Positions 34,966 through 42,707 of a DNA stretch of 64,000 nt are shown here, piece by piece. The stretch is from positions 45,982 to 109,981 of the IMG/VR virus record IMGVR_UViG_3300042887_004758, one strand, 5' to 3'. Below the pieces are notes generated by a model. It made no database searches. It worked only from the letters and a program-made list of their open reading frames with translations, and had not been told where the DNA came from. Every line of letters starts with the position of its first letter. Position 1 is the first letter of the stretch. The stretch is from a virus. A program made the translations under genes and the position numbers.

Positions 34966-35287
34966 TTCCGTCGGAACCCAAGATATACCAGTTTCCACCC
35001 ATAAATTGGAAATGAACTGCGGTTCCTTTGTTGATTTCTAATTCAGAATACTCTTCATCGATCAATCCTTTATCAGGTCTGATGATGGTTTTGGTTAAGG
35101 ATTTCACAACGATATTATCTGTTGTTGTGGAATCCAAAGTCAAAATGCAAGTGTCAACTTTTTTCACCAAAAGAACTCCCTCCCCATTGGTTGAATAATC
35201 TTTTTCAGAAATTATTGAAATCTCTGATGTTTTTACGAATTTTCCGCCGACGAATTTAAAGACGGGTGTAGATTTTAAAATACTCAT
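34952..35287 (-). CDS. Small beta-rich phage protein, possible virion decoration
   Basis: A 111-residue protein with alternating hydrophobic strands (VFKFVGGKFVKT, DTCILTLDSTTTDNIVVKSL) and an end VHFQFMGGNWYILGSDG. The C-terminal pattern, F-x-G-x-x-W-Y-h-h, is common at the ends of small tailspike or decoration proteins in phages. It starts one base from the stop of the gp13-like gene and ends inside the polymerase gene (convergent). Function unknown. Confidence 0.68.
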   Translation of the reverse strand: MSILKSTPVFKFVGGKFVKTSEISIISEKDYSTNGEGVLLVKKVDTCILTLDSTTTDNIVVKSLTKTIIRPDKGLIDEEYSELEINKGTAVHFQFMGGNWYILGSDGIKWD

Positions 35288-35288
35288 A

Positions 35289-36407
35289 TTAAATACTAAA
35301 GAATGAATAGGGGAACGCTCTATATTGAAGTGATTTATTTAAGTTTTCTGCTTCAAGAGCTTGTCTTTCCATCATTTTATCGGGTCTTAATCTTTCAAGT
35401 CTTAAGGTTAACTCTTCTAATAATTTAGATTTTTCGTCTTTAGCCTCAGTTAAAAGAGAATCGTATTCAAGTTGTAGTTCGGAGTCAGGGGTTTTTAAAT
35501 TACCACTGAATTTACCTCTTACCCTACCTAAAGTTTCTTTTACATAAGCTACGAACCATCTTCTCACCCAAGTTTTGGAAGGAGTGTTAAGTTCATCCCA
35601 AGCGACAACATCAATCGGAATATCTGATGGTAGTTTTACGATGTCTGGATTGTTGGATAAACAAGCGTCTCTGTCCTTATTGTGTGTATCATAATACCAA
35701 TACCAAACTCTATATTGGTTTCTTTGAATATTTCCAAAGTCAAAGGTACCACCAGGAACGTTATAGAGGTGTAGGGCTTTCTTTCCGTCAGGAAGTGCAG
35801 TTACTCTATAAGTTAATTCTCCACCGATCAATCTTTGTTTGATATTTCTATCTTGCATTCTCAAAAGAATATCGAAAGAAGGCATCAAGAAATAGTTTCC
35901 TTGAACACCAAACTGAGCGTATCCTGCCGGTCCACCAAGACCCATACCACCGAATCCACCGAATCCACCTAAGAATGGATCAATAAATCCTCCGTTTAAT
36001 TCTGCTACGGTAAACCAAAGTAATTCGTTGATTTCACGACCTGCGGGTATTTCATATATTTGTTGTCCCGCAACCAAATCTACATAATCTTTTTCTAATA
36101 CCCAATCTCCACCGGTTTGTAATCCTACAATTTTGGAGTAAGCGTAAGTGTATTGTGTTGCCCAATCTAAATTTCTTGTAATAAATGCTTTTGTAAGTGA
36201 TTGTTCATCAAGGTTTAGTCCATAAAGTGATGTCCACTGTGATTCAATCAACCACTCATTGATGTATTGAGAGTAATCCTGAATGGAAAACTCCAATAGA
36301 GAGTCCATCTGTTCTTCTTCTATTTCAATACTACGGAGGGGAGCCCCGAGCAAGTGAAGAACTCTTTTGTATAAGGTTTCCCTTTCTGATTGACTAATTC
36401 CTGCCAT
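35289..36407 (-). CDS. Neck protein, T4 gp13-like (tentative)
   Basis: A 372-residue protein with a helical N-terminus (LYKRVLHLLGAPLRSIEIEEEQMDSLLEFSIQDYSQYINEWL), a beta section with DYVDLVAGQQIYEIPAG, a Gly-rich loop of FGG/GLGG units (about 146-160), then the helical segment WFVAYVKETLGRVRGKFSGN (about 278-297) and EYDSLLTEAKDEKSKLLEEL. The K-E-x-L-G-x-[IV]-R-x-K-[FY] helix and the following long helix are typical of gp13-type neck/adaptor proteins of T4-like phages, but I rely on memory of the pattern and rate it moderate. A late-type box lies before its start. Confidence 0.5.
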   Translation of the reverse strand: MAGISQSERETLYKRVLHLLGAPLRSIEIEEEQMDSLLEFSIQDYSQYINEWLIESQWTSLYGLNLDEQSLTKAFITRNLDWATQYTYAYSKIVGLQTGGDWVLEKDYVDLVAGQQIYEIPAGREINELLWFTVAELNGGFIDPFLGGFGGFGGMGLGGPAGYAQFGVQGNYFLMPSFDILLRMQDRNIKQRLIGGELTYRVTALPDGKKALHLYNVPGGTFDFGNIQRNQYRVWYWYYDTHNKDRDACLSNNPDIVKLPSDIPIDVVAWDELNTPSKTWVRRWFVAYVKETLGRVRGKFSGNLKTPDSELQLEYDSLLTEAKDEKSKLLEELTLRLERLRPDKMMERQALEAENLNKSLQYRAFPYSFFSI

Positions 36408-36420
36408 TTATCTTTTTTAC

Positions 36421-36428
36421 ATAAATAT
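36421..36428 (-). promoter_or_regulatory. Late-type promoter box ATATTTAT before the gp13-like gene
   Basis: On the minus strand the context is TATAATATTTATG, 13 bases before the ATG at 36407. It overlaps the last codon of the upstream gene and resembles the box before the tail sheath gene. Confidence 0.5.
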
Positions 36429-37954
36429 TATAGTTCAACCTTATTTTCTTCTGGGAACCTATATTTACCTGTTGAAATATCCATATTGTTGGTTTTGAAG
36501 ATTAAAACCTCATCTCTTCTTGAAATAAATCCCATCAGATCTGTGTTATATTTTTTTACCGCTGCGGTTTTATCTATAACATAATAACCTTCTTCATCAA
36601 TATGATATCCGTCAAAAGGTTTGATCTGAATGGACTTCTTTCCGTCTCCGAAGTCTATATATCCGTCAATTCCATAAAAATCTTCTCTATTTCCAAGACC
36701 ACTTACAAGTTCAACGGTGACTTTTCCGTTACTTTTTTCTTCACACACCTTTTTGAATCTATTTTCTGTTGCCTGACCTTTTTCGTGTTGTTTCTTTAAA
36801 ACATCAAGTATCTTTTCCATCACCCAATCTTGGGTAATTTCATCTTTGAAGGATTTTAACATCCCCAAAAATCTGTTGAAATTTTTATCAAAGGTTGCGT
36901 TGTCCTCAGATTTTAGATTTAAATTATCCCACCCCTTCTTTTTTGCGATTTTGTTCATCATAAGAACAAGAAAACACATAAGGGTGTAGTTCGTGTTTGC
37001 ATAACTCAACACGGATCTTCCGGGTTGTTCTATATCATAAAACCCTGACTCAATACCTTGTGATCTATCGGTCTCTTTCCAATTGGAGGAGTACTTGTGT
37101 CTAAAAACATCAAAGATAAGTTTGGAGTAGTTCAACTTTTGGTTTCTTGACAATCTGTTGTAAACCACCATTTTAAATCTTGTTCCTTTACAAGGATCAA
37201 CCGAGTCTTGTTCAGTCAAAATTCTTGATTCTTTGATCTGTTCTTTGGGTTCTTCTTTCTTTTCTCTGTTAATTTGGTCGTTGTATAACTTATTTACAAA
37301 CTCCCAGTTCACTACCTTCCAAAAGTTTTGAACATATTCATCTCTTTTATTTTTGTATTTGAGATAATATGCGTGTTCCCAAAGATCCAACCCAAGAAGT
37401 GGATAACCACCATTTTTGATGATATTCATAAGGGGATTATCTTGGTTGGAGGTGCAGATAATCTTCAAGGTGTTTCTTTTGGTGAGAACAAGCCAACACC
37501 ACCCTGATCCAAATTTTCTTGTTGCGGTGCTTACAAACTTGTTTTTGAAATTTTCATAAGATCCGAAGTCTTTTCTGATCCTTTTCAAAATTTCTCCGTG
37601 AATATTCTGTTTTTCGGGTGTTAACATTTTCCAAAACAAAGCGTGGTTGAAGGCACCCCCTGCGTTATTTCTTACTGTTGTATTATATCTTGATATATTT
37701 TTTACAATCTTTTCAAGATCAACATCGTCTTCACCTAACTTCTTCAATGCGGAGTTTAGGTTCTTTACATAACCCTTATAATGTTTGTTGTAGTGAACAT
37801 TCATAGTCTCAGGATCAATAAACTTCCTTAAAGATGCGTAACTGTAAGGTAAATTCTCAATCCCAATGGATTTCATTTCTGTTAACAGTGGGTCTTTCTG
37901 TTCGGCTAAGATGATTTGGTTTTTTAAAACATCGGTTTTGGTTTCAATAGACAT
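36428..37954 (-). CDS. Mn-type superoxide dismutase fused to PD-(D/E)XK nuclease-like domain
   Basis: A 508-residue fusion. Residues about 33-225 are a complete Fe/Mn superoxide dismutase: metal ligands His54 (NVHYNKHY), His104 (GAFNHALFW), Asp190 and His194 (LDLWEHAYY), plus GSGWCWLVL and the end NFWKVVNWEFV. Gly99-Gly100 and Gln171 (SNQDNP) are the manganese-type second-shell pattern. After a charged linker comes a C-terminal domain (about 250-508) with GIDGYIDF (Asp430) and SIQIKP (Gln443, Lys445), the PD-(D/E)XK nuclease motif pattern with Gln replacing the acidic residue. Leu-x-Glu-Gln sites occur at residues 16-19 (before the SOD) and 246-249 (between domains). The SOD would convert superoxide to peroxide and oxygen. 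The nuclease role is inferred. Confidence 0.88.
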   Translation of the reverse strand: MSIETKTDVLKNQIILAEQKDPLLTEMKSIGIENLPYSYASLRKFIDPETMNVHYNKHYKGYVKNLNSALKKLGEDDVDLEKIVKNISRYNTTVRNNAGGAFNHALFWKMLTPEKQNIHGEILKRIRKDFGSYENFKNKFVSTATRKFGSGWCWLVLTKRNTLKIICTSNQDNPLMNIIKNGGYPLLGLDLWEHAYYLKYKNKRDEYVQNFWKVVNWEFVNKLYNDQINREKKEEPKEQIKESRILTEQDSVDPCKGTRFKMVVYNRLSRNQKLNYSKLIFDVFRHKYSSNWKETDRSQGIESGFYDIEQPGRSVLSYANTNYTLMCFLVLMMNKIAKKKGWDNLNLKSEDNATFDKNFNRFLGMLKSFKDEITQDWVMEKILDVLKKQHEKGQATENRFKKVCEEKSNGKVTVELVSGLGNREDFYGIDGYIDFGDGKKSIQIKPFDGYHIDEEGYYVIDKTAAVKKYNTDLMGFISRRDEVLIFKTNNMDISTGKYRFPEENKVEL

Positions 37955-37971
37955 AATGTGATAGTTTCTTA

Positions 37972-37980
37972 ATAAATATT
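37972..37980 (-). promoter_or_regulatory. Late-type promoter box AATATTTAT before the SOD fusion gene
   Basis: The minus strand reads AATATTTAT, 17 bases before the ATG at 37954, overlapping the stop of the SNF2 gene. Late expression would favour packaging of the product into the virion. Confidence 0.5.
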
Positions 37981-39739
37981 AAGAGAAGTGTTCCGTAATT
38001 AAATTTAAGATTTCTTCGGCCACACTTCCGTCATCAACATTATCCCCCATAACGGTTTCAAAAATATCTTTTTTCTTGGTTAGAATATCATAAATCGCAC
38101 CTTCAATCGTATTTTCAAAGATCGGATAATAAACGCTGACTTTGTTGTTTTGTCCAATCCTGTAAGCCCTGTCCTCAGCTTGAGAATGATCTGACGGGAC
38201 AAATGATAGGTCGTTCATTATCACCACCTCGGCGGCGGTTAAGGTAATACCGACACCGGCAGCTTTTAAATTTCCGATAAAAACTTTAACATTTTCATCG
38301 TTTTGAAATTTGTCCACCGCTTCTTGTCTCTTTGTTTTGGAACAAGATCCATCAAGATAAACACAATCTTTTTTGTAATAATCCACAAACTGATTTAAAG
38401 TGTCGGTAAAATTGGTAAAGATAATCACCTTTTTTTCCTGATCTATTGCCGAGTTTGCAATTTCTATTGTATTTTGTATTTTTTCTTGGGCGATTATCTG
38501 TCTGACCTTCATTAATTTGGAGAACTGAAGTGCCAAAGATTTGGATTCCTCACTATTTCTATACCACTCATAATATTCACCCATCAAACTCTTATATAAG
38601 TTGGATTGTAGATTCAAATAGACGGGTGTTCTAATTTTATCGGGAAGATCCAAGATGTCTTCTTTTAATCTTCTTAAGATGGTGGGTTGAGTTCTTTCTC
38701 GGAGTTCTTCAAGATTTGATGCTCCGTTTACATTCCATATCAACCTGTTTCCTGCTCTGAATTGAAATCCGTTACAATACCTTCTTACATATGCCATCCA
38801 ATTTTGAGCAACGGAAGAGTCAACCAACTCCAAAAGGTTAAAATAGTTAATCGGTCTTGAGGTAAGTGGGGTTCCTGTAAGCAACCAAACCCGACCAATT
38901 TTTTCTGCCACATCATTACAAAGTTTGGTTCTCGCTGCTTTTTTATTTTGAATATAATGTGCTTCATCAATAATAACCAAATCAAAGTTTTCTTTAAGAA
39001 TGGTAGAGTTTTCTCTATTTGATTCATCGTGGAAGTTTTTGATGATATCATAATTTACAATTACATAATCAGCACTTTCCCACTTTTTCCCTTCAACTAT
39101 TGATATGGTTTTATCGGTATAGTTTTTAATTTCTCTATACCAATTGATCTTCAAAGAGGCGGGACAAATAATTAAAACCTTCTTGGATTCAACTTCCAAA
39201 GATGCAATTACTGTTGAGGTTGTTTTTCCAAGACCCATATCGTCAGCCAATATAAACTTATCATTAGAAACCAATTTTTCGATTGCGATTTTTTGGTGTT
39301 CCATAGGTGGTCGGACAGAATACTTATCATAGTCTATTTTTACCTCTTTTTGTTTCTTCAACAAACTGGCTTTTGGTAAATAGAAGTCGTGTAAATCTTC
39401 ACTTTCAAAAAACTTCCCCCACACATGAAACGCCTTATCACCCTCAACCAATAGTTTTTCAATATAAACTTGTTTTGGTGGTTCGGATAATAATTTATCA
39501 AGAAATATTTTCTCTGAAAAATAAAAATCAATATCAACCCACTTTCTGGCGACCTTTGGGGTTTTGTCGTGGTTTTCTAAAATATATGTCGCTTGGTTTT
39601 TGGAGATCTTAAAGTTCTTTTGATTTTTTGAACTTTTTTTTAATTTCAGGATATAATTATTGGAACCTTCATAGGTGTCCAAAATTGACATCGCCTTAAC
39701 TTCAGGCAAATTATGTGTCTTGGATGTTTTTTCTCCCAT
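37979..39739 (-). CDS. SNF2-family helicase (SMARCAL1/HARP-like)
   Basis: A 586-residue Swi2/Snf2 ATPase. Motif I is ADDMGLGKTT (about 165-174), motif Ia VLIICPASLKINWYREI, motif II IIDEAH (256-261), motif III WLLTGTPL, motif V GVGITLTAAEVVIMNDLSF and motif VI QAEDRAYRIGQ near 520. The domain starts with PPMEHQKIAI, matching the Q-like motif. The N-terminal 140 residues have no motif I recognise. Such enzymes remodel forked or single-strand-bubbled DNA; SMARCAL1 anneals RPA-coated strands. The T4 counterpart role would be UvsW, a different SF2 helicase. It has a host-like promoter and lies upstream of the SOD fusion. Confidence 0.9.
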   Translation of the reverse strand: MGEKTSKTHNLPEVKAMSILDTYEGSNNYILKLKKSSKNQKNFKISKNQATYILENHDKTPKVARKWVDIDFYFSEKIFLDKLLSEPPKQVYIEKLLVEGDKAFHVWGKFFESEDLHDFYLPKASLLKKQKEVKIDYDKYSVRPPMEHQKIAIEKLVSNDKFILADDMGLGKTTSTVIASLEVESKKVLIICPASLKINWYREIKNYTDKTISIVEGKKWESADYVIVNYDIIKNFHDESNRENSTILKENFDLVIIDEAHYIQNKKAARTKLCNDVAEKIGRVWLLTGTPLTSRPINYFNLLELVDSSVAQNWMAYVRRYCNGFQFRAGNRLIWNVNGASNLEELRERTQPTILRRLKEDILDLPDKIRTPVYLNLQSNLYKSLMGEYYEWYRNSEESKSLALQFSKLMKVRQIIAQEKIQNTIEIANSAIDQEKKVIIFTNFTDTLNQFVDYYKKDCVYLDGSCSKTKRQEAVDKFQNDENVKVFIGNLKAAGVGITLTAAEVVIMNDLSFVPSDHSQAEDRAYRIGQNNKVSVYYPIFENTIEGAIYDILTKKKDIFETVMGDNVDDGSVAEEILNLITEHFS

Positions 39740-39747
39740 AACGTAAT

Positions 39748-39778
39748 AAAAAATAGTTTATTTTTGTGTATTTATCAA
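39748..39778 (-). promoter_or_regulatory. Host-like promoter TTG-N20-TATTTTTT before the SNF2 gene
   Basis: On the minus strand TTG (39778-39776), a 20-base spacer and TATTTTTT (39755-39748) precede the ATG at 39739 by eight bases. Spacing equals that before DNA polymerase and gp32. It overlaps the opposite-strand box at 39769-39775. Confidence 0.45.
39769..39775 (+). promoter_or_regulatory. Late-type promoter box TATTTAT before the tandem small genes
   Basis: GTATTTATC ends seven bases before the ATG at 39783. It shares its interval with a divergent host-like promoter on the other strand. Confidence 0.5.
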
Positions 39779-39782
39779 TAAT

Positions 39783-40256
39783 ATGAAAGACCTGATCAAA
39801 AAAATATTAAAAGAGGAAACATCAGATCTCAAACCCGCATTGATTAAAGCATTCTATGGTTTCATGGAAATGGAGACACAAGGTTATGAGATTTATGTTG
39901 ATATTCCTGAAAACAGATTTAGATACAATCCTGAGTCCATTTGGATCATCAATCCAAAGACCAAAGGATGGATTATAGGATTACTAAAATCAGGAAAACT
40001 TTGGTATTATGGCCCACTTTACGACAATTTTTTAAATTGGTTTAATGAGGAACGTTCTGTATTTGAACAACTTATAAGGATGTGGGTGGAGGACGTTCTC
40101 AAAAGAGGGGTATTAACAATTCCGGTCCCAATGCCGGCAGCGATCCGTTCGGTGGGGGACGTTCTCAAAAGAGGGATATTAACAACACGGTTTCACTTCG
40201 CTCCAGGGGACGACCGGGTGGAAGACGTTCTCAAAAAAGGAATTAAAATATCATGA
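39783..40256 (+). CDS. Tandem paralogue 1 with MKDLIKKILKEE leader and 22-residue repeats
   Basis: A 157-residue protein that begins with a short amphipathic helix, MKDLIKKILKEET, shared by the next two genes. A domain (about 15-95) with aromatic strands (YEIYVDIPENRFRYNPESIWIINPKTKGWIIG, GKLWYYGPLYDNFLNWF) follows. The C-terminus has three repeats of [VG]-x-D-V-L-K-[RK]-G spaced by exactly 22 residues, with unrelated GC-rich spacers. The leader ends with Leu-Lys-Glu, an L-x-E prohead-protease-type site (see findings). The domain is unrecognised. It overlaps the next gene by four bases (ATGA). Confidence 0.75.
   Translation: MKDLIKKILKEETSDLKPALIKAFYGFMEMETQGYEIYVDIPENRFRYNPESIWIINPKTKGWIIGLLKSGKLWYYGPLYDNFLNWFNEERSVFEQLIRMWVEDVLKRGVLTIPVPMPAAIRSVGDVLKRGILTTRFHFAPGDDRVEDVLKKGIKIS
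40086..40256 (+). repeat. 66-bp tandem repeat with GC-rich variable spacers
   Basis: Units begin at 40086, 40152 and 40218 (the last is shortened). The first about 30 bases of each are nearly identical (around GACGTTCTCAAAA), while the following 33 bases differ completely and are much richer in G+C than the surrounding genome. Diverged copies continue in the next gene near 40555 and 40618. Confidence 0.82.
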
Positions 40257-40660
40257 AAGACCTAATCAAGAAAATATTAAAAGAGGAAACATCGGATATC
40301 AAACCGTCTTTGATCAGAGCATTCTATACTTTCATGGAGATGGAAATGGAGGGTTATAACATTTATGTAGATACTCCTGAAAATAGATTTGAATACAATC
40401 CTGAATCCATTTGGATTATAAATCCAGACACTAAAGGATGGATTATAGGATTTAAAAGGTTCGGAAAACTTTGGTATAACACTCAACTTTACGAAAATTT
40501 TTTAATTTGGTTTAAGGAGGACAAATCTGTATTTGAACAACTTATAACGATGTGGGTGGAGGACTTTCTAAGAAGAAAAGTGTCAACAATACGAATGATT
40601 TACACCGATATGAATCCCGAGGTGGAGGACGTTCTCATTACAGGAATTGAACTACAATGA
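40253..40660 (+). CDS. Tandem paralogue 2 with MKDLIKKILKEE leader
   Basis: A 135-residue close paralogue of the preceding protein: same 13-residue leader and same core domain (NIYVDTPENRFEYNPESIWIINPDTKGWIIG). The C-terminal repeat region is shorter, with two diverged VEDxL units (VEDFLRRKVST, VEDVLITGIEL). It overlaps both neighbours by ATGA. Domain unrecognised. High identity within the N-terminal 100 residues indicates a gene duplication. Confidence 0.75.
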   Translation: MKDLIKKILKEETSDIKPSLIRAFYTFMEMEMEGYNIYVDTPENRFEYNPESIWIINPDTKGWIIGFKRFGKLWYNTQLYENFLIWFKEDKSVFEQLITMWVEDFLRRKVSTIRMIYTDMNPEVEDVLITGIELQ

Positions 40661-41130
40661 AAGACTTAATCAAAAAAATTTTAAAAGAGGAAACAGAAGA
40701 GGTATTGGTAATACCGGGTTTTAATATTTTTCTTGATGGTGAAGAAGGATTACTTAATTTTTTGAGAAAATACGGTCATAAAAAATGGTCATTTAATGAT
40801 GATTTAGATTTTTTCAACAGAAAAATTCTTGTAACTCTTTTTGATAACCCTGAAGACCTAAAATATTTAAATAATTTGGTTGATGTTTATGGTGAACTTG
40901 ATCTTTATAGGGTTAAAGATTTAAAAAGTTTAAATAATTTAAAACGTGTGTATGGTAATATGGATATTCGTGGAACTTCAATCACATCGTTAGATAGTTT
41001 GGAATATGTTGAAGGTGCTTTAAGGGTTAATTCAAAACTTATTGAACCAATTCTTGAACGAATAAAGTCAGGGAAACTTAAAGTTGAGGAACTATATCAT
41101 TATTTCGACCAAGTACCACTACCCGAATAA
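40657..41130 (+). CDS. Leucine-rich-repeat-like protein with the same leader
   Basis: A 157-residue protein with the MKDLIKKILKEET leader but a different body: after about residue 60 the pattern LKYLNNLVDVYGELDLYRV, LKSLNNLKRVYGNMDIRGTSI, LDSLEYVEGALRVNS repeats every roughly 20 residues, like the L-domain/leucine-rich-repeat solenoids found in many phage and bacterial accessory proteins. No transmembrane or catalytic motif is seen. LRR-like folds often bind protein partners. The leader joined to an unrelated domain shows that it is a transferable module. Confidence 0.75.
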   Translation: MKDLIKKILKEETEEVLVIPGFNIFLDGEEGLLNFLRKYGHKKWSFNDDLDFFNRKILVTLFDNPEDLKYLNNLVDVYGELDLYRVKDLKSLNNLKRVYGNMDIRGTSITSLDSLEYVEGALRVNSKLIEPILERIKSGKLKVEELYHYFDQVPLPE

Positions 41131-41145
41131 AAAACTTATTTTCAA

Positions 41146-41153
41146 TATTTATA
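41146..41153 (+). promoter_or_regulatory. Late-type promoter box TATTTATA before the neck-protein gene
   Basis: TATTTATA ends four bases before the ATG at 41158, within the 27-base gap after the tandem small genes. With a -10-type role the mRNA would be leaderless. Confidence 0.52.
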
Positions 41154-41157
41154 GTGT

Positions 41158-41670
41158 ATGAATAGAAAAGTACCTATAAACAGGCTTTCAAAATTTTTTG
41201 GTGATAAAGATTTTTCTTTAGAATTAGAGATGGGTCAAGAATGGCTCTATGGTGATATGAACTTTACATTAGTTTTATATCAAATAGATCAGTCCAAAAC
41301 AAAAAAAAGTAATGTTTACGGTGAAGTAGAAGAAGATGGAATTGTTTATAAAACACCCGTTGAATTCAAAGGTTATGTAAGAGTTATGGAACCCCAAAAT
41401 GAAAACTTGGGATCCACCAAACTCAGAAACTTAGAACCTGGAAATATTCAAATATCTGTTTATATTTCAGAACTTGAAGAGTTGGGTATAGACATAAAAT
41501 ATGGTGATTATATCGGTTATTATGAAACCGAATCAAGAGTCAGATATTATACTGTAGTAAACGACGGAAAAGTAACTTCAGACAATAAACACACTTACGG
41601 AGGGGTATATCCTTATTATAGGACAATTATTGCTTCACCCGTTAAGGACAACGAATTTAGAGGAAACTGA
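41158..41670 (+). CDS. Possible neck/head-closure protein (gp14 position)
   Basis: A 170-residue, beta-rich protein. Segments such as SNVYGEVEEDGIVYKTPVEFKGYVRV (about 52-77), IQISVYISELEELGIDIKYGDYIGYYE (about 100-126) and RYYTVVNDGKV form a pattern seen in small head-closure or neck proteins (a Y-G-E loop, a GD-x-I-x-[YF] strand and a following R-x-Y strand). It lies directly before the gp15-like and sheath genes, overlapping the next start by one base (TGATG). The gp14 assignment is based on place and size, not clear similarity. Confidence 0.45.
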   Translation: MNRKVPINRLSKFFGDKDFSLELEMGQEWLYGDMNFTLVLYQIDQSKTKKSNVYGEVEEDGIVYKTPVEFKGYVRVMEPQNENLGSTKLRNLEPGNIQISVYISELEELGIDIKYGDYIGYYETESRVRYYTVVNDGKVTSDNKHTYGGVYPYYRTIIASPVKDNEFRGN

Positions 41671-42707
41671 TGGGATTTCCAAAGAAGATAAAGAAGAAAA
41701 TTGACTTAGTTCCTGATAAGATACTTCTTGATAGGAGGGAACAACTTTTGGATTATATTACAGAAGATGGAACTTATCTTCCCAAAAGTATTCTACACGA
41801 AGATCTTGATTTGGGAATGTTGGAGTTTGTGAAGAATGATCTTTCAACCGTTGTGTCAGGAAAAAAAATACCCACCATTGATATTATCATTACGACTCAG
41901 AATTGGGCACAATTTGCTGAAACTTGGAATTTTACGGATTTAGATGAAAATATAAATCCACCCTTTATCGCTACTGTTAGAAACCCTGATGTAAAATTCG
42001 GAACCAATCCGGCTCTGAAATATAACATTCCAAACAAAAAAATGTTTTATTATGCCAAGGTTCCAACGTGGGATGGAAACAGAAAAGGTATGGATATTTA
42101 CAAAATACCTCAACCTGTTCCTGTTGATATAACATTCAATGTCAAGATTTTTTGTAATAGAATGACTGAGTTGAATGCATTTAACAAAGTCGTTGTTTCT
42201 AAATTTGCTTCACGACAGGCTTATACATTTATTAAGGGTCACTATATTCCGATTATATTAGAAAATGTTTCGGATGAATCTGTTTTGGATTTGGAAAAAA
42301 GAAAGTACTATATTCAAGATTATAGTTTTACAATGCTTGGGTTTTTGATTGATGAAAAAGAGTTTGAGGTCTATCCAGCCATTAATAGAATCCTTCAGAT
42401 GGTTGAGGTGGTCCCTCCAAAAAGAAAGAGGCAAAAATTTGTTGTTCCTGATTTAAGAGATTCTAACTTTTCTTTTTCTTACTTAAATGGGCTTACAACT
42501 TTAAGTCAAAAATTTGATTTCAATGCCGATCTGACCTTTGGTGATTTAATCAATGTTGAAAGTTACTATGTCTACGTCAATAATGAATATTTTGGTGAAA
42601 ACTCTCCTTTAGTTTTTGTAAATAATGGTGATATTGTTTCGATTACCATTAGGAAGGTGGACGATAATGAAGATAGTAAAATTATGGTGACATCAAAGTT
42701 GATTTGA
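41670..42707 (+). CDS. Tail completion/sheath stabiliser, T4 gp15-like (tentative)
   Basis: A 345-residue protein immediately before the sheath gene region. Its middle section (about 140-235) has the layout of T4 gp15: a strand PVDITFNVKIFCNRMTELNAFNKVV (gp15 has IYELSIFTRYEDDMFQIVEQIL), then FIKGHYIPIILENVSDES and a strand KRKYYIQDYSFTMLGFLID matching gp15's RRIEWSLTFEVNGWMYP. gp15 caps the T4 tail and joins it to the neck. The N-terminus is basic (FPKKIKKKID) and the last 90 residues form a separate beta unit. Its stop abuts the convergent small gene at 42708. Confidence 0.58.
   Translation: MGFPKKIKKKIDLVPDKILLDRREQLLDYITEDGTYLPKSILHEDLDLGMLEFVKNDLSTVVSGKKIPTIDIIITTQNWAQFAETWNFTDLDENINPPFIATVRNPDVKFGTNPALKYNIPNKKMFYYAKVPTWDGNRKGMDIYKIPQPVPVDITFNVKIFCNRMTELNAFNKVVVSKFASRQAYTFIKGHYIPIILENVSDESVLDLEKRKYYIQDYSFTMLGFLIDEKEFEVYPAINRILQMVEVVPPKRKRQKFVVPDLRDSNFSFSYLNGLTTLSQKFDFNADLTFGDLINVESYYVYVNNEYFGENSPLVFVNNGDIVSITIRKVDDNEDSKIMVTSKLI

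Noticed and set aside
34966-34976. TTCCGTCGGAA as a bidirectional terminator between convergent genes
   Set aside because: At most a four-base-pair stem with a three-base loop, inside the coding end of the minus-strand gene, and without a T-run.
37979-39739. Assignment of the SNF2 helicase as UvsW
   Set aside because: The motif VI QAEDRAYRIGQ and DDMGLGKT motif I are Swi2/Snf2-type, not those of UvsW.
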